NCBI RefSeq assembly: GCF_943737005.1
Contig: NZ_CALSFU010000007.1
Location: forward strand, 151,116 to 215,115
From: Achromobacter sp. Marseille-Q4962
GTDB lineage: Bacteria > Pseudomonadota > Gammaproteobacteria > Burkholderiales > Burkholderiaceae_B
DNA length: 64,000 nt
Direction of reading: 5' to 3'
The notes beneath the pieces are model-generated. The model was not told the DNA's origin and did not search any database. It saw only the letters and a list, made by a program, of their open reading frames with translations. Positions 17,011 to 25,508 of the stretch are shown piece after piece (within the stretch, counting starts at the first letter, position 1; each line of letters starts with the position of its first letter). A program made the position numbers and the translations under genes.

Positions 17011-18570
17011 TCAGATGACGGCTTCGATGAGAAACGGGCCGCGCCGCCGCAGCCCTTCCTGCAGCGCCCGCGCGAAGCCTTCCACCGTGTCCGTGCTGAC
17101 CGCCTCCACGCCCATGCCGCGCGCGAGGTGGGTCCAGCCGAGATGGGGCTCTTCGAGGTCGAGCATGCGGCGCGCATTGCGGCCCGGCGCCTCCACGCCC
17201 ACGTTCTTCATTTCGCCGTGCAGCGTGGCATAGGAACGGTTGGCGAGAATGATGGTGAGGCAGTCGAGGTTCTCGCGCGCCTGCGTCCACAACGCCTGCA
17301 ACGTGTACATGCCGCTGCCGTCGGCCTGCAGGGTGACCACCTTGCGGTCCGGGCAGGCCACCGCGGCCCCCGTGGCCATGGGCAGGCCGATGCCAATGGC
17401 CCCGCCGGTCAGCAGCAGCCAGTCGTGCGGGGCGCTGCCCTGGCTCAGGCGGGAGAATTCGCGTCCCTGGGTAATGGATTCGTCGCATACGATGGCCTGC
17501 TCGGGCAGCAGGCGCGCCACCAGCATGTTCACGGCGGCGCCGGTGAGTTTGCCCTGGGACGGCGGCTCCCAGGCGGGCGCGGGCGGCAGCAGGCGGGGCG
17601 CGTCGGCGGGCACGCCCAATTCGTCGGCCAGCCATTGCAGCGCGTGCTCCAGGTCGTGCTCCTGCGTGGCCAGCGTCACTTCATGGCAATCGGGCGGCGC
17701 CAGCAGGCTGGGCTTGCCCGGATAGGCGAAGAAGCCCACGGGCGCGCGCGCGCCCGCCAGCACCAGATGCCGCACGTCTTTCAGCATGGCCACGGCCTGG
17801 TCGATGGGATAGGGCAGGCGCTCGACCGGGGTGCGCGAGCCGCCGCGTTCCACCCGCCGGTTGGAGGTTTCGGACACCAGGCGCACGCCGGCGGCGCGGG
17901 CGATGCGGCCGGCCGTTGCCAGCGCGCCGCCGCGCAGCGCCTTGCCGCCCAGCAGCAGCACCGTGGTTTCGCCCGAGCGTATGGCCTGCGCGGCGGCGCG
18001 CACCGCTTCGGCCGAAGTGTGCGGCGCCGCCTCGACGCGCGCCCGCGCGGGTTCCGCCGCGCCGCCGGGCAGCGCCGTCCAGGCCGCGTCGGCGGGCAGG
18101 ATGAGCGTGGCGACGTTGCCGGGCTCGCGGCGCGCCACGGCGATGGCCTCGGCGGCATCGGCCGAGACTTCGGCGGCCGTCTGCGTGCGCCGCACCCAGT
18201 GCGACATGGGGCGCGCCACGCCCTCCACGTCGCTGGTGAGCGGGGCATCGTATTGCACGTGATACGTGGCGTGGTCGCCCACGATGTTGACCATGGGCGT
18301 GCGCGCGCGCTTGGCGTTGTGCAGATTGGCCAGGCCGTTGCCCAGGCCCGGACCCAGGTGCAGCAGCGTGGCCGCGGGCTTGTCGGCCATGCGGGCATAG
18401 CCGTCCGCAGCCCCCGTGACCACGCCCTCGAACAGCCCCAGCACGCAACGCATGCGCGGCTTGCGGTCGAGCGCCGCCACGAAATGCATTTCGGACGTGC
18501 CCGGATTGGCAAAGCACACGTCCACGTCATTGGCCAGCAAGGTGTCGCAAAGGCTGTCGGCGCCGTTCAT
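17011..18570 (-). CDS. Thiamine-diphosphate-dependent enzyme, acetolactate-synthase-like, 519 residues
   Basis: Cytoplasmic ThDP enzyme of the IlvB-like superfamily, distinct from the one at 12.2 kb. The catalytic Glu is E48 in LGLFEGVVTGAADGYARM. The cofactor motif reads LQADGSGMYT followed by LANRSY, so Ala replaces the first Gly of the usual GDG, a variant seen in several non-anabolic homologues. The N-terminus NPGTSEMHFVAAL is typical of the 'acetolactate synthase large subunit' group that lacks a small subunit and usually lacks FAD-dependent synthase activity. ATG 18570 is conserved in position. With the MaoC gene downstream it may belong to a CoA-dependent catabolic route. The substrate is unknown. 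Confidence 0.85.
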   Translation of the reverse strand: MNGADSLCDTLLANDVDVCFANPGTSEMHFVAALDRKPRMRCVLGLFEGVVTGAADGYARMADKPAATLLHLGPGLGNGLANLHNAKRARTPMVNIVGDHATYHVQYDAPLTSDVEGVARPMSHWVRRTQTAAEVSADAAEAIAVARREPGNVATLILPADAAWTALPGGAAEPARARVEAAPHTSAEAVRAAAQAIRSGETTVLLLGGKALRGGALATAGRIARAAGVRLVSETSNRRVERGGSRTPVERLPYPIDQAVAMLKDVRHLVLAGARAPVGFFAYPGKPSLLAPPDCHEVTLATQEHDLEHALQWLADELGVPADAPRLLPPAPAWEPPSQGKLTGAAVNMLVARLLPEQAIVCDESITQGREFSRLSQGSAPHDWLLLTGGAIGIGLPMATGAAVACPDRKVVTLQADGSGMYTLQALWTQARENLDCLTIILANRSYATLHGEMKNVGVEAPGRNARRMLDLEEPHLGWTHLARGMGVEAVSTDTVEGFARALQEGLRRRGPFLIEAVI

Positions 18571-18597
18571 CGTCGTTCCATGGAAAAAGGCTGAAGA

Positions 18598-18616
18598 GCC
18601 CGCGCCGTGCGCGGGC
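18598..18616 (-). terminator. Possible weak terminator hairpin after glnQ
   Basis: Stem GCCCGCGC/GCGCGGGC (8 bp, loop of three). On the minus strand it is followed by TCTTCAGCCTTTTT, so the T-run is delayed. It lies between the ABC operon and the ThDP gene. Confidence 0.3.
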
Positions 18617-18729
18617 GCGAGGCGGGAAAGGGCATCATAGGAAGGGCCGCCGCGCGCGGCTAGATCCATTCGCGCGGCGCGGCATGGAACCAATTCCCGA
18701 CGGTTCCGCAGGACGGAATTCCGGGCCGG

Positions 18730-19479
18730 TCAGGCCAGGATCTGCCCCAGAAAAGCCTGCGCGCGCTCCGAGCGCGGCGCGCGGAAGAAATTGTCCGGCG
18801 TATCGGATTCGACGATGGTCCCCTGGTCCATGAACACCACGCGGTCCCCCACTTCGCGCGCGAAGCCCATTTCGTGCGTGACGCAGACCATGGTCATGCC
18901 TTCCCGGGCCAGCTCCACCATGGTGTCGAGCACTTCCTTGACCATCTCGGGGTCGAGCGCGGAAGTCGGCTCGTCAAACAGCATGATCTTCGGCTGCATG
19001 CACAGCGCCCGCGCAATGGCCACGCGCTGCTTCTGGCCGCCCGACAGCTGCCCCGGATACTTGGCGGCGTGCTGCGGTATGCGCACCCGCTCCAGGTACT
19101 GCATGGCGCGCGCCCGCGCGTCCTGCGGCGCCACGCCCTTGACCAGCATGGGCGCCAGCGTGCAGTTCTCCAGCACGGTGAGATGCGGAAAGAGATTGAA
19201 GTGCTGGAACACCATGCCGACTTCGGCGCGGATGCGCTCGATGTTCTTCATGTCGTCGTCGAGCTCGATGCCGTCCACCACGATGGTGCCCTGCTGGTGC
19301 TCCTCCAGCCGGTTGAGCAGCCGGATGGTCGTCGATTTGCCCGAACCGGAAGGCCCGCACAGAATCAGCTTCTCGCCCGGCATCACGTCCAGCGTAATGC
19401 CGTCCAGCACCTTGAAGTCGCCGTACCACTTGCTTACGCCGCGCAGCGTGATGATGGGTCGATAGTTCATTGCGTCCAT
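18730..19479 (-). CDS. Polar amino-acid ABC transporter ATPase, 249 residues
   Basis: ATP-hydrolysing subunit of a PAAT-family importer. Walker A is GPSGSGKST, the ABC signature is [15 protein letters not shown], and Walker B is [12 protein letters not shown], followed by the switch His in VTHEMGFA. The length and sequence match GlnQ/HisP proteins. It is the last gene of a leftward operon: ureohydrolase, binding protein, permease, ATPase. The gap to the permease gene is 4 bp. The cargo is probably an amino or guanidino compound that feeds the ureohydrolase; this is inferred from linkage. Confidence 0.93.
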   Translation of the reverse strand: MDAMNYRPIITLRGVSKWYGDFKVLDGITLDVMPGEKLILCGPSGSGKSTTIRLLNRLEEHQQGTIVVDGIELDDDMKNIERIRAEVGMVFQHFNLFPHLTVLENCTLAPMLVKGVAPQDARARAMQYLERVRIPQHAAKYPGQLSGGQKQRVAIARALCMQPKIMLFDEPTSALDPEMVKEVLDTMVELAREGMTMVCVTHEMGFAREVGDRVVFMDQGTIVESDTPDNFFRAPRSERAQAFLGQILA

Positions 19480-19483
19480 GGCG

Positions 19484-20176
19484 TCAGGCCTTGGTGATGT
19501 CGTGGTTTTCGCCGGCCCCGCTCCAGTAGCCCGGCACGGTGAGGCGACGCTCGGAGCGGCGGAAGAAATAGGAGAGCGCGCTGCACAGCACGAAATAGAT
19601 CGCGCCCACCAGCGTGTACACCGTCAGCGCCTGAAAGGTGGCGCCGGCCAGCATCTCGCCGGCGCGCATCAATTCATAGACGCTGATGACCGCCACGAGC
19701 GAAGTCTCCTTGACCAGCACCAGCGCATAGTTGCCCAGCGCCGGGAACACTGTGCGCAGCGCCTGCGGCAGCACGATGCGGCGCAGTCGCTGCGTCTTGC
19801 GCAGGCCCAGCGCGCGCGCCGCCTCGTACTGGCCCGCATCCACCGACTGGATGCCGCTGCGGAACAGCTCGGCCAGATAGGCGCCAAAATTGAGCGTGAG
19901 CCCCAGCACGCCGGCGACGAAGCCGTTGATCACCACGCCCAGCTCCGGCAGCCCATAGTAGATGTAGAACAACTGCAGAAGCAGGGGCGTGCCGCGTATG
20001 ACTTCGATGTAGAAACGCGCGGGCCGGTTCAGCAGCGGCGAGCGCGACAGGCGGCACAGGCAGACCAGCAGCCCCACCGCCATCGCGAGGAATGCCGAAC
20101 AGAAAAACAGCGCCAGGGTCCAGACGGTGCCCTCGGCCAGGGGCTCCAGGTACATGCGCAGGGTATCGAGATCCAC
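19484..20176 (-). CDS. Polar amino-acid ABC transporter permease, 230 residues
   Basis: Inner-membrane permease of the HisM/GlnP family with about five hydrophobic segments. The EAA loop that contacts the ATPase is visible as [23 protein letters not shown]. The N-terminal part ([42 protein letters not shown]) is characteristic of the PAAT permeases. Only one permease gene is present, so it likely works as a homodimer. It lies between the binding-protein and ATPase genes. Confidence 0.93.
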   Translation of the reverse strand: MDLDTLRMYLEPLAEGTVWTLALFFCSAFLAMAVGLLVCLCRLSRSPLLNRPARFYIEVIRGTPLLLQLFYIYYGLPELGVVINGFVAGVLGLTLNFGAYLAELFRSGIQSVDAGQYEAARALGLRKTQRLRRIVLPQALRTVFPALGNYALVLVKETSLVAVISVYELMRAGEMLAGATFQALTVYTLVGAIYFVLCSALSYFFRRSERRLTVPGYWSGAGENHDITKA

Positions 20177-20206
20177 GTCGTGCTCCTTGTCCGTGCCGCG
20201 CGGGCG

Positions 20207-20998
20207 TCATTGGCTGAGCAGGTCGGATACGCCCCACTTCCGGCCAATGGCGGCCAGCTCGCCGTTTTTCTTCATCTCGGCCAGCGCGGCGTTCACGGCT
20301 TCCAGCAGCGCCGGATTGCCCTTCTGCACCGCCATGCCCACCTGCCACTTGCGCTGCGGCCGGTAGCCGGTGTCCAGCTTCACGCCCGGGATGTTCTTGG
20401 ACTTGATCTGGTAGAGAATGCTGGGCGGATCGACAATGCCCAGGTCGATGCGGCCGGCGCGCACGTCGGCCAGCAAGGTGGAATAGTCCTGGTACGTGGA
20501 GACCTTGGTGTCGGGCATGTCCTTGATCATGTTGAACTGCACCGAGTCCACCAGCACGCCCACCCGGCTGCCCTTCATGTCCTCGAACCGGGTGTAGCGG
20601 CGGTCGGTCTTTGCGCTGACCACCACGCCTTCGCCCCACTCGTAGACCGGCGCCGAAAAGTCGATGACGCGGGCGCGCTCCTCGGTAATGAAGAGCGGCG
20701 CCGACATCAGGTCGGCGCGGCCCGAGGTAAGCGTGGGAATGAGCCCGGAGAACGGCACGTCGGCGAGCTTGTCGGACACGCCCAGATGCCTGGCCACCCC
20801 GGCGGCCACGTCCACCATGATGCCTTCGAGCTGGTTGCTCTTCGGGTTCTTGAAGCCATGCGGCGGCGCGGAGGCGGTGGTCACCACGTTGAGCGCCTTG
20901 TCGGCGCGGATCTCGTCCAGCGTGCGCGCGCCGGCCTGCACGGCCTGCATCGCCATGCCTGCGGCAAGCAGGCCCAGCAGCATCGATTTCAATTTCAT
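20207..20998 (-). CDS. Polar amino-acid ABC transporter substrate-binding protein, 263 residues
   Basis: Periplasmic family-3 solute-binding protein. The signal peptide is MKLKSMLLGLLAAGMAMQAV with cleavage near VQAGA. The mature chain has the family layout: LDEIRADKALNVVTTASAPP, then GIMVDVAAGVARHLGVSDKL and the GRADLMSAPLFITEERA ligand-binding block. It is 40 bp downstream of the ureohydrolase gene and 30 bp before the permease gene. The ligand may be a guanidino or amino acid. Confidence 0.92.
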   Translation of the reverse strand: MKLKSMLLGLLAAGMAMQAVQAGARTLDEIRADKALNVVTTASAPPHGFKNPKSNQLEGIMVDVAAGVARHLGVSDKLADVPFSGLIPTLTSGRADLMSAPLFITEERARVIDFSAPVYEWGEGVVVSAKTDRRYTRFEDMKGSRVGVLVDSVQFNMIKDMPDTKVSTYQDYSTLLADVRAGRIDLGIVDPPSILYQIKSKNIPGVKLDTGYRPQRKWQVGMAVQKGNPALLEAVNAALAEMKKNGELAAIGRKWGVSDLLSQ

Positions 20999-21038
20999 GA
21001 TTTCCCCTTGCTTGGATGCGGATGTGGAGATGGCCGGA

Positions 21039-22025
21039 TCAGGCCGGACGGCCTTGCGGAAACCGCTGTACTGCCGCCGCCGCCAGTGCGCAGAACTCCT
21101 GCATGACGGTGGCGGCCAGGAAGGCCGTGGCGCCGCCCACGTCCTGCGGCGGCGAAACGGTATTGACGTCGAAGGCCACGAAGTTCAGGCCGGAGATCCG
21201 GCGCAGCAGCGCCAGCCCCTCCTTGGCCGAGAGGCCGCCCCATTCCGGCGTGCACACGCCCGGCGCGCACGACGGATCGAAGATGTCCATGTCGAAGCAC
21301 AGGTACACCGGCCGCATGCCGATGCGTTCGCGGATGGCCGCCAGCGTGGCGCCCGGGTCGTGATCGAACTCGTCGTAGGGCACGATGGTGTAGCCCACCT
21401 CGCGGCCGAACTCGACCACGCCGGCCATGAAGCTGCCGCCGCGCGTGCCGACGTGGAAACTGCGGGCCACGTCCAGCAGCCCCTCCTCGGCGGCGCGGGT
21501 GAAAGTGGTGGCGGTGTTGTAGCCGGGAATGGGATAGGTGTCGGTGTGCGAATCGAAATGCAGCACGACGAAGTCCGGATGACGCCGGGCCACCGCGCGC
21601 AGCTGCGGCAGCGTCACCGCGCCGTCGCCGCCCATGGAAATGGGAATCGCGCCCGCGTCCAGGATGGCGCCGATGCCCGCCTCGATCAGCGGGTACGAGG
21701 CCCCGGGGTCCCCCGGATGGCAAGCCACGTTGCCGACGTCCACGGCCCGCAGGAACTCGGAGGGATTGGCAACCCCGGCCCGCTGGAACAGGTCGAAAGG
21801 CCGCACCAGGCGCGACTGCTCCCGGATGGCGTCGGGCCCTTGGCGCGCGCCGACCCGGAACGGATGCGTGCCGCAATCGAAGGGAATCCCCACCACGCAG
21901 GCGCGCGGCGCGCCCTGGCTCGCGGGCCGCGCCGGCGGCAACCCCATGAATCCCGGAACGGGCGTGAACAAGACTTCGGCGGATGGCTGCAATGCACACT
22001 CCTGGCCGGCACGATCCGCCGGCAT
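21039..22025 (-). CDS. Ureohydrolase (agmatinase/arginase family) lacking one metal ligand, 328 residues
   Basis: Predicted cytoplasmic enzyme of the arginase fold, which hydrolyses guanidino compounds to urea and an amine using a dinuclear metal centre. Signature 2 is intact (HFDSHTDTY, D158-x-H160-x-D162), and so is the signature 3 metal pair (CFDMDIFDPS, D245-x-D247). Signature 1, normally GGDH, reads SMGGDGAVTL, so the first metal ligand His is Gly135. The usual E-V-[SA]-P-P block is NTVSPPQD. The protein may use one metal, act on an unusual substrate or be non-catalytic. It is the first gene of an operon with an ABC importer, behind a sigma-54-like promoter and an IclR-type operator. The name 'agmatinase' would over-state what is known. 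Confidence 0.8.
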   Translation of the reverse strand: MPADRAGQECALQPSAEVLFTPVPGFMGLPPARPASQGAPRACVVGIPFDCGTHPFRVGARQGPDAIREQSRLVRPFDLFQRAGVANPSEFLRAVDVGNVACHPGDPGASYPLIEAGIGAILDAGAIPISMGGDGAVTLPQLRAVARRHPDFVVLHFDSHTDTYPIPGYNTATTFTRAAEEGLLDVARSFHVGTRGGSFMAGVVEFGREVGYTIVPYDEFDHDPGATLAAIRERIGMRPVYLCFDMDIFDPSCAPGVCTPEWGGLSAKEGLALLRRISGLNFVAFDVNTVSPPQDVGGATAFLAATVMQEFCALAAAAVQRFPQGRPA

Positions 22026-22042
22026 TGTTTAGATTCAATCAA

Positions 22043-22055
22043 ATCGCATAGCGAT
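22043..22055 (-). promoter_or_regulatory. Candidate IclR operator 1 (ATCGC-N3-GCGAT)
   Basis: Perfect 5-3-5 dyad ATCGC-ATA-GCGAT, 18-30 bp upstream of the ureohydrolase start and just downstream of the predicted sigma-54 start point. Its core CGCATAGCG recurs at 23139-23147 before the IclR gene. Confidence 0.45.
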
Positions 22056-22077
22056 ACGATCGTGTCATAAATAGCGT

Positions 22078-22094
22078 AGCAAGCAGCATGCCAA
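22078..22094 (-). promoter_or_regulatory. Sigma-54-type (-24/-12) promoter for the ureohydrolase-ABC operon
   Basis: Minus strand TTGGCATGCTGCTTGCT fits the consensus TGGCAYG-N4-TTGCW, with GG and GC correctly 10 bp apart. The predicted start point is near 22068, leaving a leader of about 43 nt. Confidence 0.6.
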
Positions 22095-22102
22095 ATGGCC
22101 AA

Positions 22103-22119
22103 TCAGGGATTTTCCCTGA
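22103..22119 (-). promoter_or_regulatory. Perfect 7-3-7 dyad upstream of the sigma-54 promoter
   Basis: TCAGGGA-TTT-TCCCTGA lies about 35-50 bp upstream of the predicted start point. It could bind an enhancer-binding protein or another activator. The binding protein is unknown. Confidence 0.35.
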
Positions 22120-22164
22120 GATGCGGATTGAGTTTCCTACTTTGGGAAAGTGGTTATATCGGCC

Positions 22165-22209
22165 AAAATGCCCTGCGCTGGCGCACCGGCGGCGCACCAG
22201 CGCAGGGCA
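22165..22209 (-). terminator. Rho-independent terminator after the IclR gene
   Basis: A 13-bp perfect stem (TGCCCTGCGCTGG at 22169-22181, complement at 22197-22209) is followed on the minus strand by TTTT. It separates the IclR gene from the ureohydrolase operon. Confidence 0.75.
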
Positions 22210-22260
22210 GGGGCGGCCATCGGGGAGCCGCGGTCCGGCAGCGGGCGTTTCTTTGTTTTT

Positions 22261-23103
22261 TTATTTGTCGCGCAGCGCGCCGCCGGGCGGCTCCAGCTCA
22301 TAGAACGGGTAGCCCCGCCCCAGCGTGCGCGACGCGCTGATCGCGTGCGCGGTTTCCATGACTTGCGGCCCGAATACCGCCTGCGCCTGCTCGAACGACC
22401 AGCGCGAAGACGGCACCGACACATTCACCGCGCCCACCGGCGTGCCGCCGGCGTCGGTGACCGCCGCGCTGATGGTGATATCGCCGGGATAGAACTCGCC
22501 ATTGGAGCGCGCATAGCCATGGCGGCGCGCGAAGTCCACCTCGGCCATCAGCGCATCCAGGTCGGTAATGGTGGCGGGCGTATATGCCACCCGCTCGCAG
22601 CGGTGCAGCAGTTCGCGCGCGCGGCCGGCGTCCAGGCGCGACAGCACCGCCCGCCCCGCTGCCGTGCAGTACAGCGGCAGGCGCATGCCCACCGGCATGT
22701 TGACGAACATTTCCTTGTGCGTGGCGAACCGCGCCACATACACCATGTCCAGCCCGTCGGGCTCGGCCAGGCTGCAGGTTTCCTGGCTGTTGCGGTTGAG
22801 CACATGCAGGAACGGATTGCCGCCCAGCACCAGCGGGCTGGTCTGCACATAGCGCATGCCCAGTTCCAGCGACCACGGACCCAGCGAGAACTTCTTGGTG
22901 GCCGGATCCTTGCGCAGGTAGCCCAGCGTCCAGAGCGTGTGGGCAAAACGCTGCACCGAGCTTTTGCTCAGGCCGGTGGCCTCGGCCAGCTCGGGCAGCG
23001 TCATGGCGGGACGTCCTTCGCTGAAAGCGCGCAGCAGCGAAATGCCGCGCGCGAGGGCGGCGATGAACAGGGGAGAATCCTCGGCGTTAGGGGCGGCGGT
23101 CAT
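22261..23103 (-). CDS. IclR-family transcriptional regulator, 280 residues
   Basis: Regulator with an N-terminal winged helix (ARGISLLRAFSEGRPAMTLP, then GLSKSSVQRFAHTLWTLGYL) and a C-terminal effector domain (from about residue 95) with the GAF-like CSLAEPDGLDMVYVARF and AGRAVLSRL blocks typical of IclR. ATG 23103 is chosen; the frame runs 11 codons further upstream to another start without conserved sequence. It lies in the same direction as the ureohydrolase operon but is separated by a terminator, and both start regions share CGCATAGCG. It therefore probably controls itself and that operon. The ligand is unknown. Confidence 0.9.
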   Translation of the reverse strand: MTAAPNAEDSPLFIAALARGISLLRAFSEGRPAMTLPELAEATGLSKSSVQRFAHTLWTLGYLRKDPATKKFSLGPWSLELGMRYVQTSPLVLGGNPFLHVLNRNSQETCSLAEPDGLDMVYVARFATHKEMFVNMPVGMRLPLYCTAAGRAVLSRLDAGRARELLHRCERVAYTPATITDLDALMAEVDFARRHGYARSNGEFYPGDITISAAVTDAGGTPVGAVNVSVPSSRWSFEQAQAVFGPQVMETAHAISASRTLGRGYPFYELEPPGGALRDK

Positions 23104-23138
23104 GGCGCGTGCAGGCAATCCGGCGGCAACGGTCAAAA

Positions 23139-23150
23139 CGCATAGCGTAC
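23139..23150 (-). promoter_or_regulatory. Candidate IclR operator 2
   Basis: CGCATAGCGTAC lies 36-47 bp upstream of the IclR start and shares a 9-mer with operator 1. A related perfect dyad ATCGC-GTG-GCGAT follows at 23170-23182, inside the last codons of the MFS gene. Confidence 0.4.
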
Positions 23151-23154
23151 CGTA

Positions 23155-24432
23155 TTACGGTTCGCTTATATCGCGTGGCGATGCCAGAAAGATGGCCATC
23201 ATGGCCGCGCCGATCGCAACGCCCAGCGTGGCCACGCCGGACCATCCGCCCGCGTGCCAGACAGCCGCACCGCCGGCCGAGCCGGCCGCCCCGCCGAGGA
23301 AGAAAATGCCGACGAAAAGCGCGTTCAGGCGACCGCGCGCCTCCGGCCTGATCATATTGACCGAACGGCGTCCCAGGGTCTGGTCGGCCGTCACCGCGCC
23401 GTCCAGGGCGATGGCGGCCAGCGCCAGCAGGGCCAGGGCCGGCGCGGTATGCGCGCCGGGGTCGAATCCCAGGCCGCCCGCTCCCGCCAGCCCCGCCAGC
23501 GCCCACGACGCCGCCACCGCCGCATGGGCCCGGAGACTGGCGCGGCGCGTATGCCCGCGATCGCCGGCGCGGCCCGCATAAGGCGCGACCAGCGCGCCCG
23601 CGACTCCGCTCAAGGCCAGCAGCGCCACGCCTTCGGCGCCCACGGAGAAGGGCGGCTGCGCCAGCATGAGCGACACCGAGGTCCAGAACGCGCTGTAGCC
23701 GGCCATGCCCAGCGCCGCGAGCAGCGCCCGCCAGCGCAGCACGGGCTCCTGGCGCAGCAGCGCGGCCATCGACGCCAGCAGCGCCGGATACGACGGCCCG
23801 GGCTCGGGCGCGCGGGTGGGCAGCAGGCGGCTCAGGGCGAAACCCAGGCAGGCCGAGGCCGCGGCGAATCCCGCATAGATGGCGCGCCAGCCCCAGGCTG
23901 CGTCGAGCAGGCCGGCCAGCGGCCGCGACAGCAGCACGCCGACCAGCAGGCCGCTCATGACATTGCCCACGATGGCGCCGCGGCGTTCGGGCGGCGCCAT
24001 CAGGGCCGCCAGCGGCACCAGCACCTGGATGGCGCTGGAGGCCATGCCGCCCAGGAAAATGCAGGCCGTGAACACCGCCGCGCCGGGTGCGGCGGCGGCG
24101 CCGGCCATGCAGCATGCGCAAAGCGCGATGACGGTCACGGCCAGGCGGCGGTTTTCCAGCCGGTCGGCCAGCGGCACCACGAATACCAGCCCGCAGGCAT
24201 AGCCCAGTTGCGGCAGCATGGCGATCAGCCCGATGGCGGCGGGGTCCAGCCCCAGCGAACCGGCGATGGACGGCGCGGCCGTCTGCACGGCAAACAGGTT
24301 CATCACCATCACCGCCACGGCGGCGGCAAACAGCAGCACCCGCCCGCGCGTCAGTTCGGCAGGCGATCCTGCGGCAGCGCAGGCGCTCTCCCGCCGGGCG
24401 GCGGCGTCCGGCGGGACGGGGGAAGTTCTCAC
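23155..24432 (-). CDS. MFS transporter, 425 residues
   Basis: Predicted inner-membrane drug or metabolite exporter with about twelve helices. The first half contains GYACGLVFVVPLADRLENRR, a motif-A-like loop, and PLAALMAPPERRGAIVGNVM, the YgaY/NepI-type pattern. GTG 24432 is chosen because AAGGAGAG lies just upstream on the minus strand and the frame above it is not membrane-like. It is divergent from a LysR gene that also starts with GTG, over a 115-bp AT-rich gap, suggesting LysR control. The substrate is unknown. Confidence 0.85.
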   Translation of the reverse strand: MRTSPVPPDAAARRESACAAAGSPAELTRGRVLLFAAAVAVMVMNLFAVQTAAPSIAGSLGLDPAAIGLIAMLPQLGYACGLVFVVPLADRLENRRLAVTVIALCACCMAGAAAAPGAAVFTACIFLGGMASSAIQVLVPLAALMAPPERRGAIVGNVMSGLLVGVLLSRPLAGLLDAAWGWRAIYAGFAAASACLGFALSRLLPTRAPEPGPSYPALLASMAALLRQEPVLRWRALLAALGMAGYSAFWTSVSLMLAQPPFSVGAEGVALLALSGVAGALVAPYAGRAGDRGHTRRASLRAHAAVAASWALAGLAGAGGLGFDPGAHTAPALALLALAAIALDGAVTADQTLGRRSVNMIRPEARGRLNALFVGIFFLGGAAGSAGGAAVWHAGGWSGVATLGVAIGAAMMAIFLASPRDISEP

Positions 24433-24547
24433 GGTCTGCTCTCCTTGACGGTTCGGCACCGGGGCATTGTGGAGAGCGGAACATATTGCGTCTATTGAAT
24501 AATTTTTTGATTTATTATGCGATTTTATTTTTATAGCAGAGCCGCCT

Positions 24548-25462
24548 GTGAATACGCGCGACATCGAGGCTTTTGTGGCGGTGGTGGAAACGGGTTCCAT
24601 CGTGGGCGCCTCCGCCCGGCTGCACCTGACCCAGCCCGGCATCAGCCGGCGCCTGCAAAGCCTGGAAGAAAGCCTGGGCGCGGTGCTGCTGGACCGCCAG
24701 TCCAAGCCGCTGCGCCCCAGCCCCGAGGGGCGGCGGGTCTACGAGCTGGGCCGCAAGGTGCTGGGCGCGGTGGACGAGCTGCGGCGCGGCGCCGCGCCCG
24801 AGGCCGAGCCGGAAGGGGAATTCCGCCTGGGCGTGCCGCCTTTCCTGGCCGAGCAGGCGCTGACCGAACCGCTGGACGTGCTGCGCGCCCGCTATCCGCG
24901 CCTGATGCTGCGCATCAGCGCGGCATGGTCGCCCGCCCTGGTGCCGCAGGTCGAAGCCGGCGCGCTGGACGCGGCCGCCGTCATGGTGCCCGACAACACC
25001 ACCCTGCCCGCTCACCTCACGGCCCTGCCGCTGGCGCAATCGCCGGTGGCCATCGTGGCCTCGCCCGCGCTGAAAATTCCGCGTCCCGCGAGCGGCGTGA
25101 CGCTGCGCAGCCTGTCGGCGCACCCCTGGGTGCTGAACCAGGACGGCTGCGGGCTGCGCAGCGCGATGCGCCAGGCCTTCGACGATGCGGGCCTGCCTTT
25201 CGTGGTGGCGGTGGAAGCCTTCGGCGCCGAACTGCAGCTCTCCCTCGTCGCCCGGGGCATGGGCGTCGGCCTGGTCACGCCGGGCGCGCTGGCGCGCAGC
25301 CGCTACCGCGACGCGCTGGATGTCCTGAATGTGCCGGATTTCGACGTGGGCCTGCGCGCCTACCTGGTCCACCTGCCCCGGCTGGGCGCGCTTGCGCGGC
25401 CCGTGGAGCGGCTGCGCGACGTGCTGACGCGCTCTCTGCAAAACGGGGCGGACCGCCTGTAG
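24548..25462 (+). CDS. LysR-family regulator, 304 residues
   Basis: Winged-helix regulator (NTRDIEAFVAVVETGSIVGA, then TQPGISRRLQSLEESLGAVL) with an effector-binding domain from about residue 88. The start is GTG 24548; no ATG fits the conserved N-terminus. It is divergent from the MFS exporter gene and is probably its regulator. The gap holds AT-rich runs that could be LysR boxes, but no clean T-N11-A dyad is certain. The gene converges on the AapJ-like gene. Confidence 0.9.
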   Translation: MNTRDIEAFVAVVETGSIVGASARLHLTQPGISRRLQSLEESLGAVLLDRQSKPLRPSPEGRRVYELGRKVLGAVDELRRGAAPEAEPEGEFRLGVPPFLAEQALTEPLDVLRARYPRLMLRISAAWSPALVPQVEAGALDAAAVMVPDNTTLPAHLTALPLAQSPVAIVASPALKIPRPASGVTLRSLSAHPWVLNQDGCGLRSAMRQAFDDAGLPFVVAVEAFGAELQLSLVARGMGVGLVTPGALARSRYRDALDVLNVPDFDVGLRAYLVHLPRLGALARPVERLRDVLTRSLQNGADRL

Positions 25463-25508
25463 GGCCCGCCCCCGGGCCGCCGCGCGCGCCGCACGGCGGC
25501 CGGCCCGC

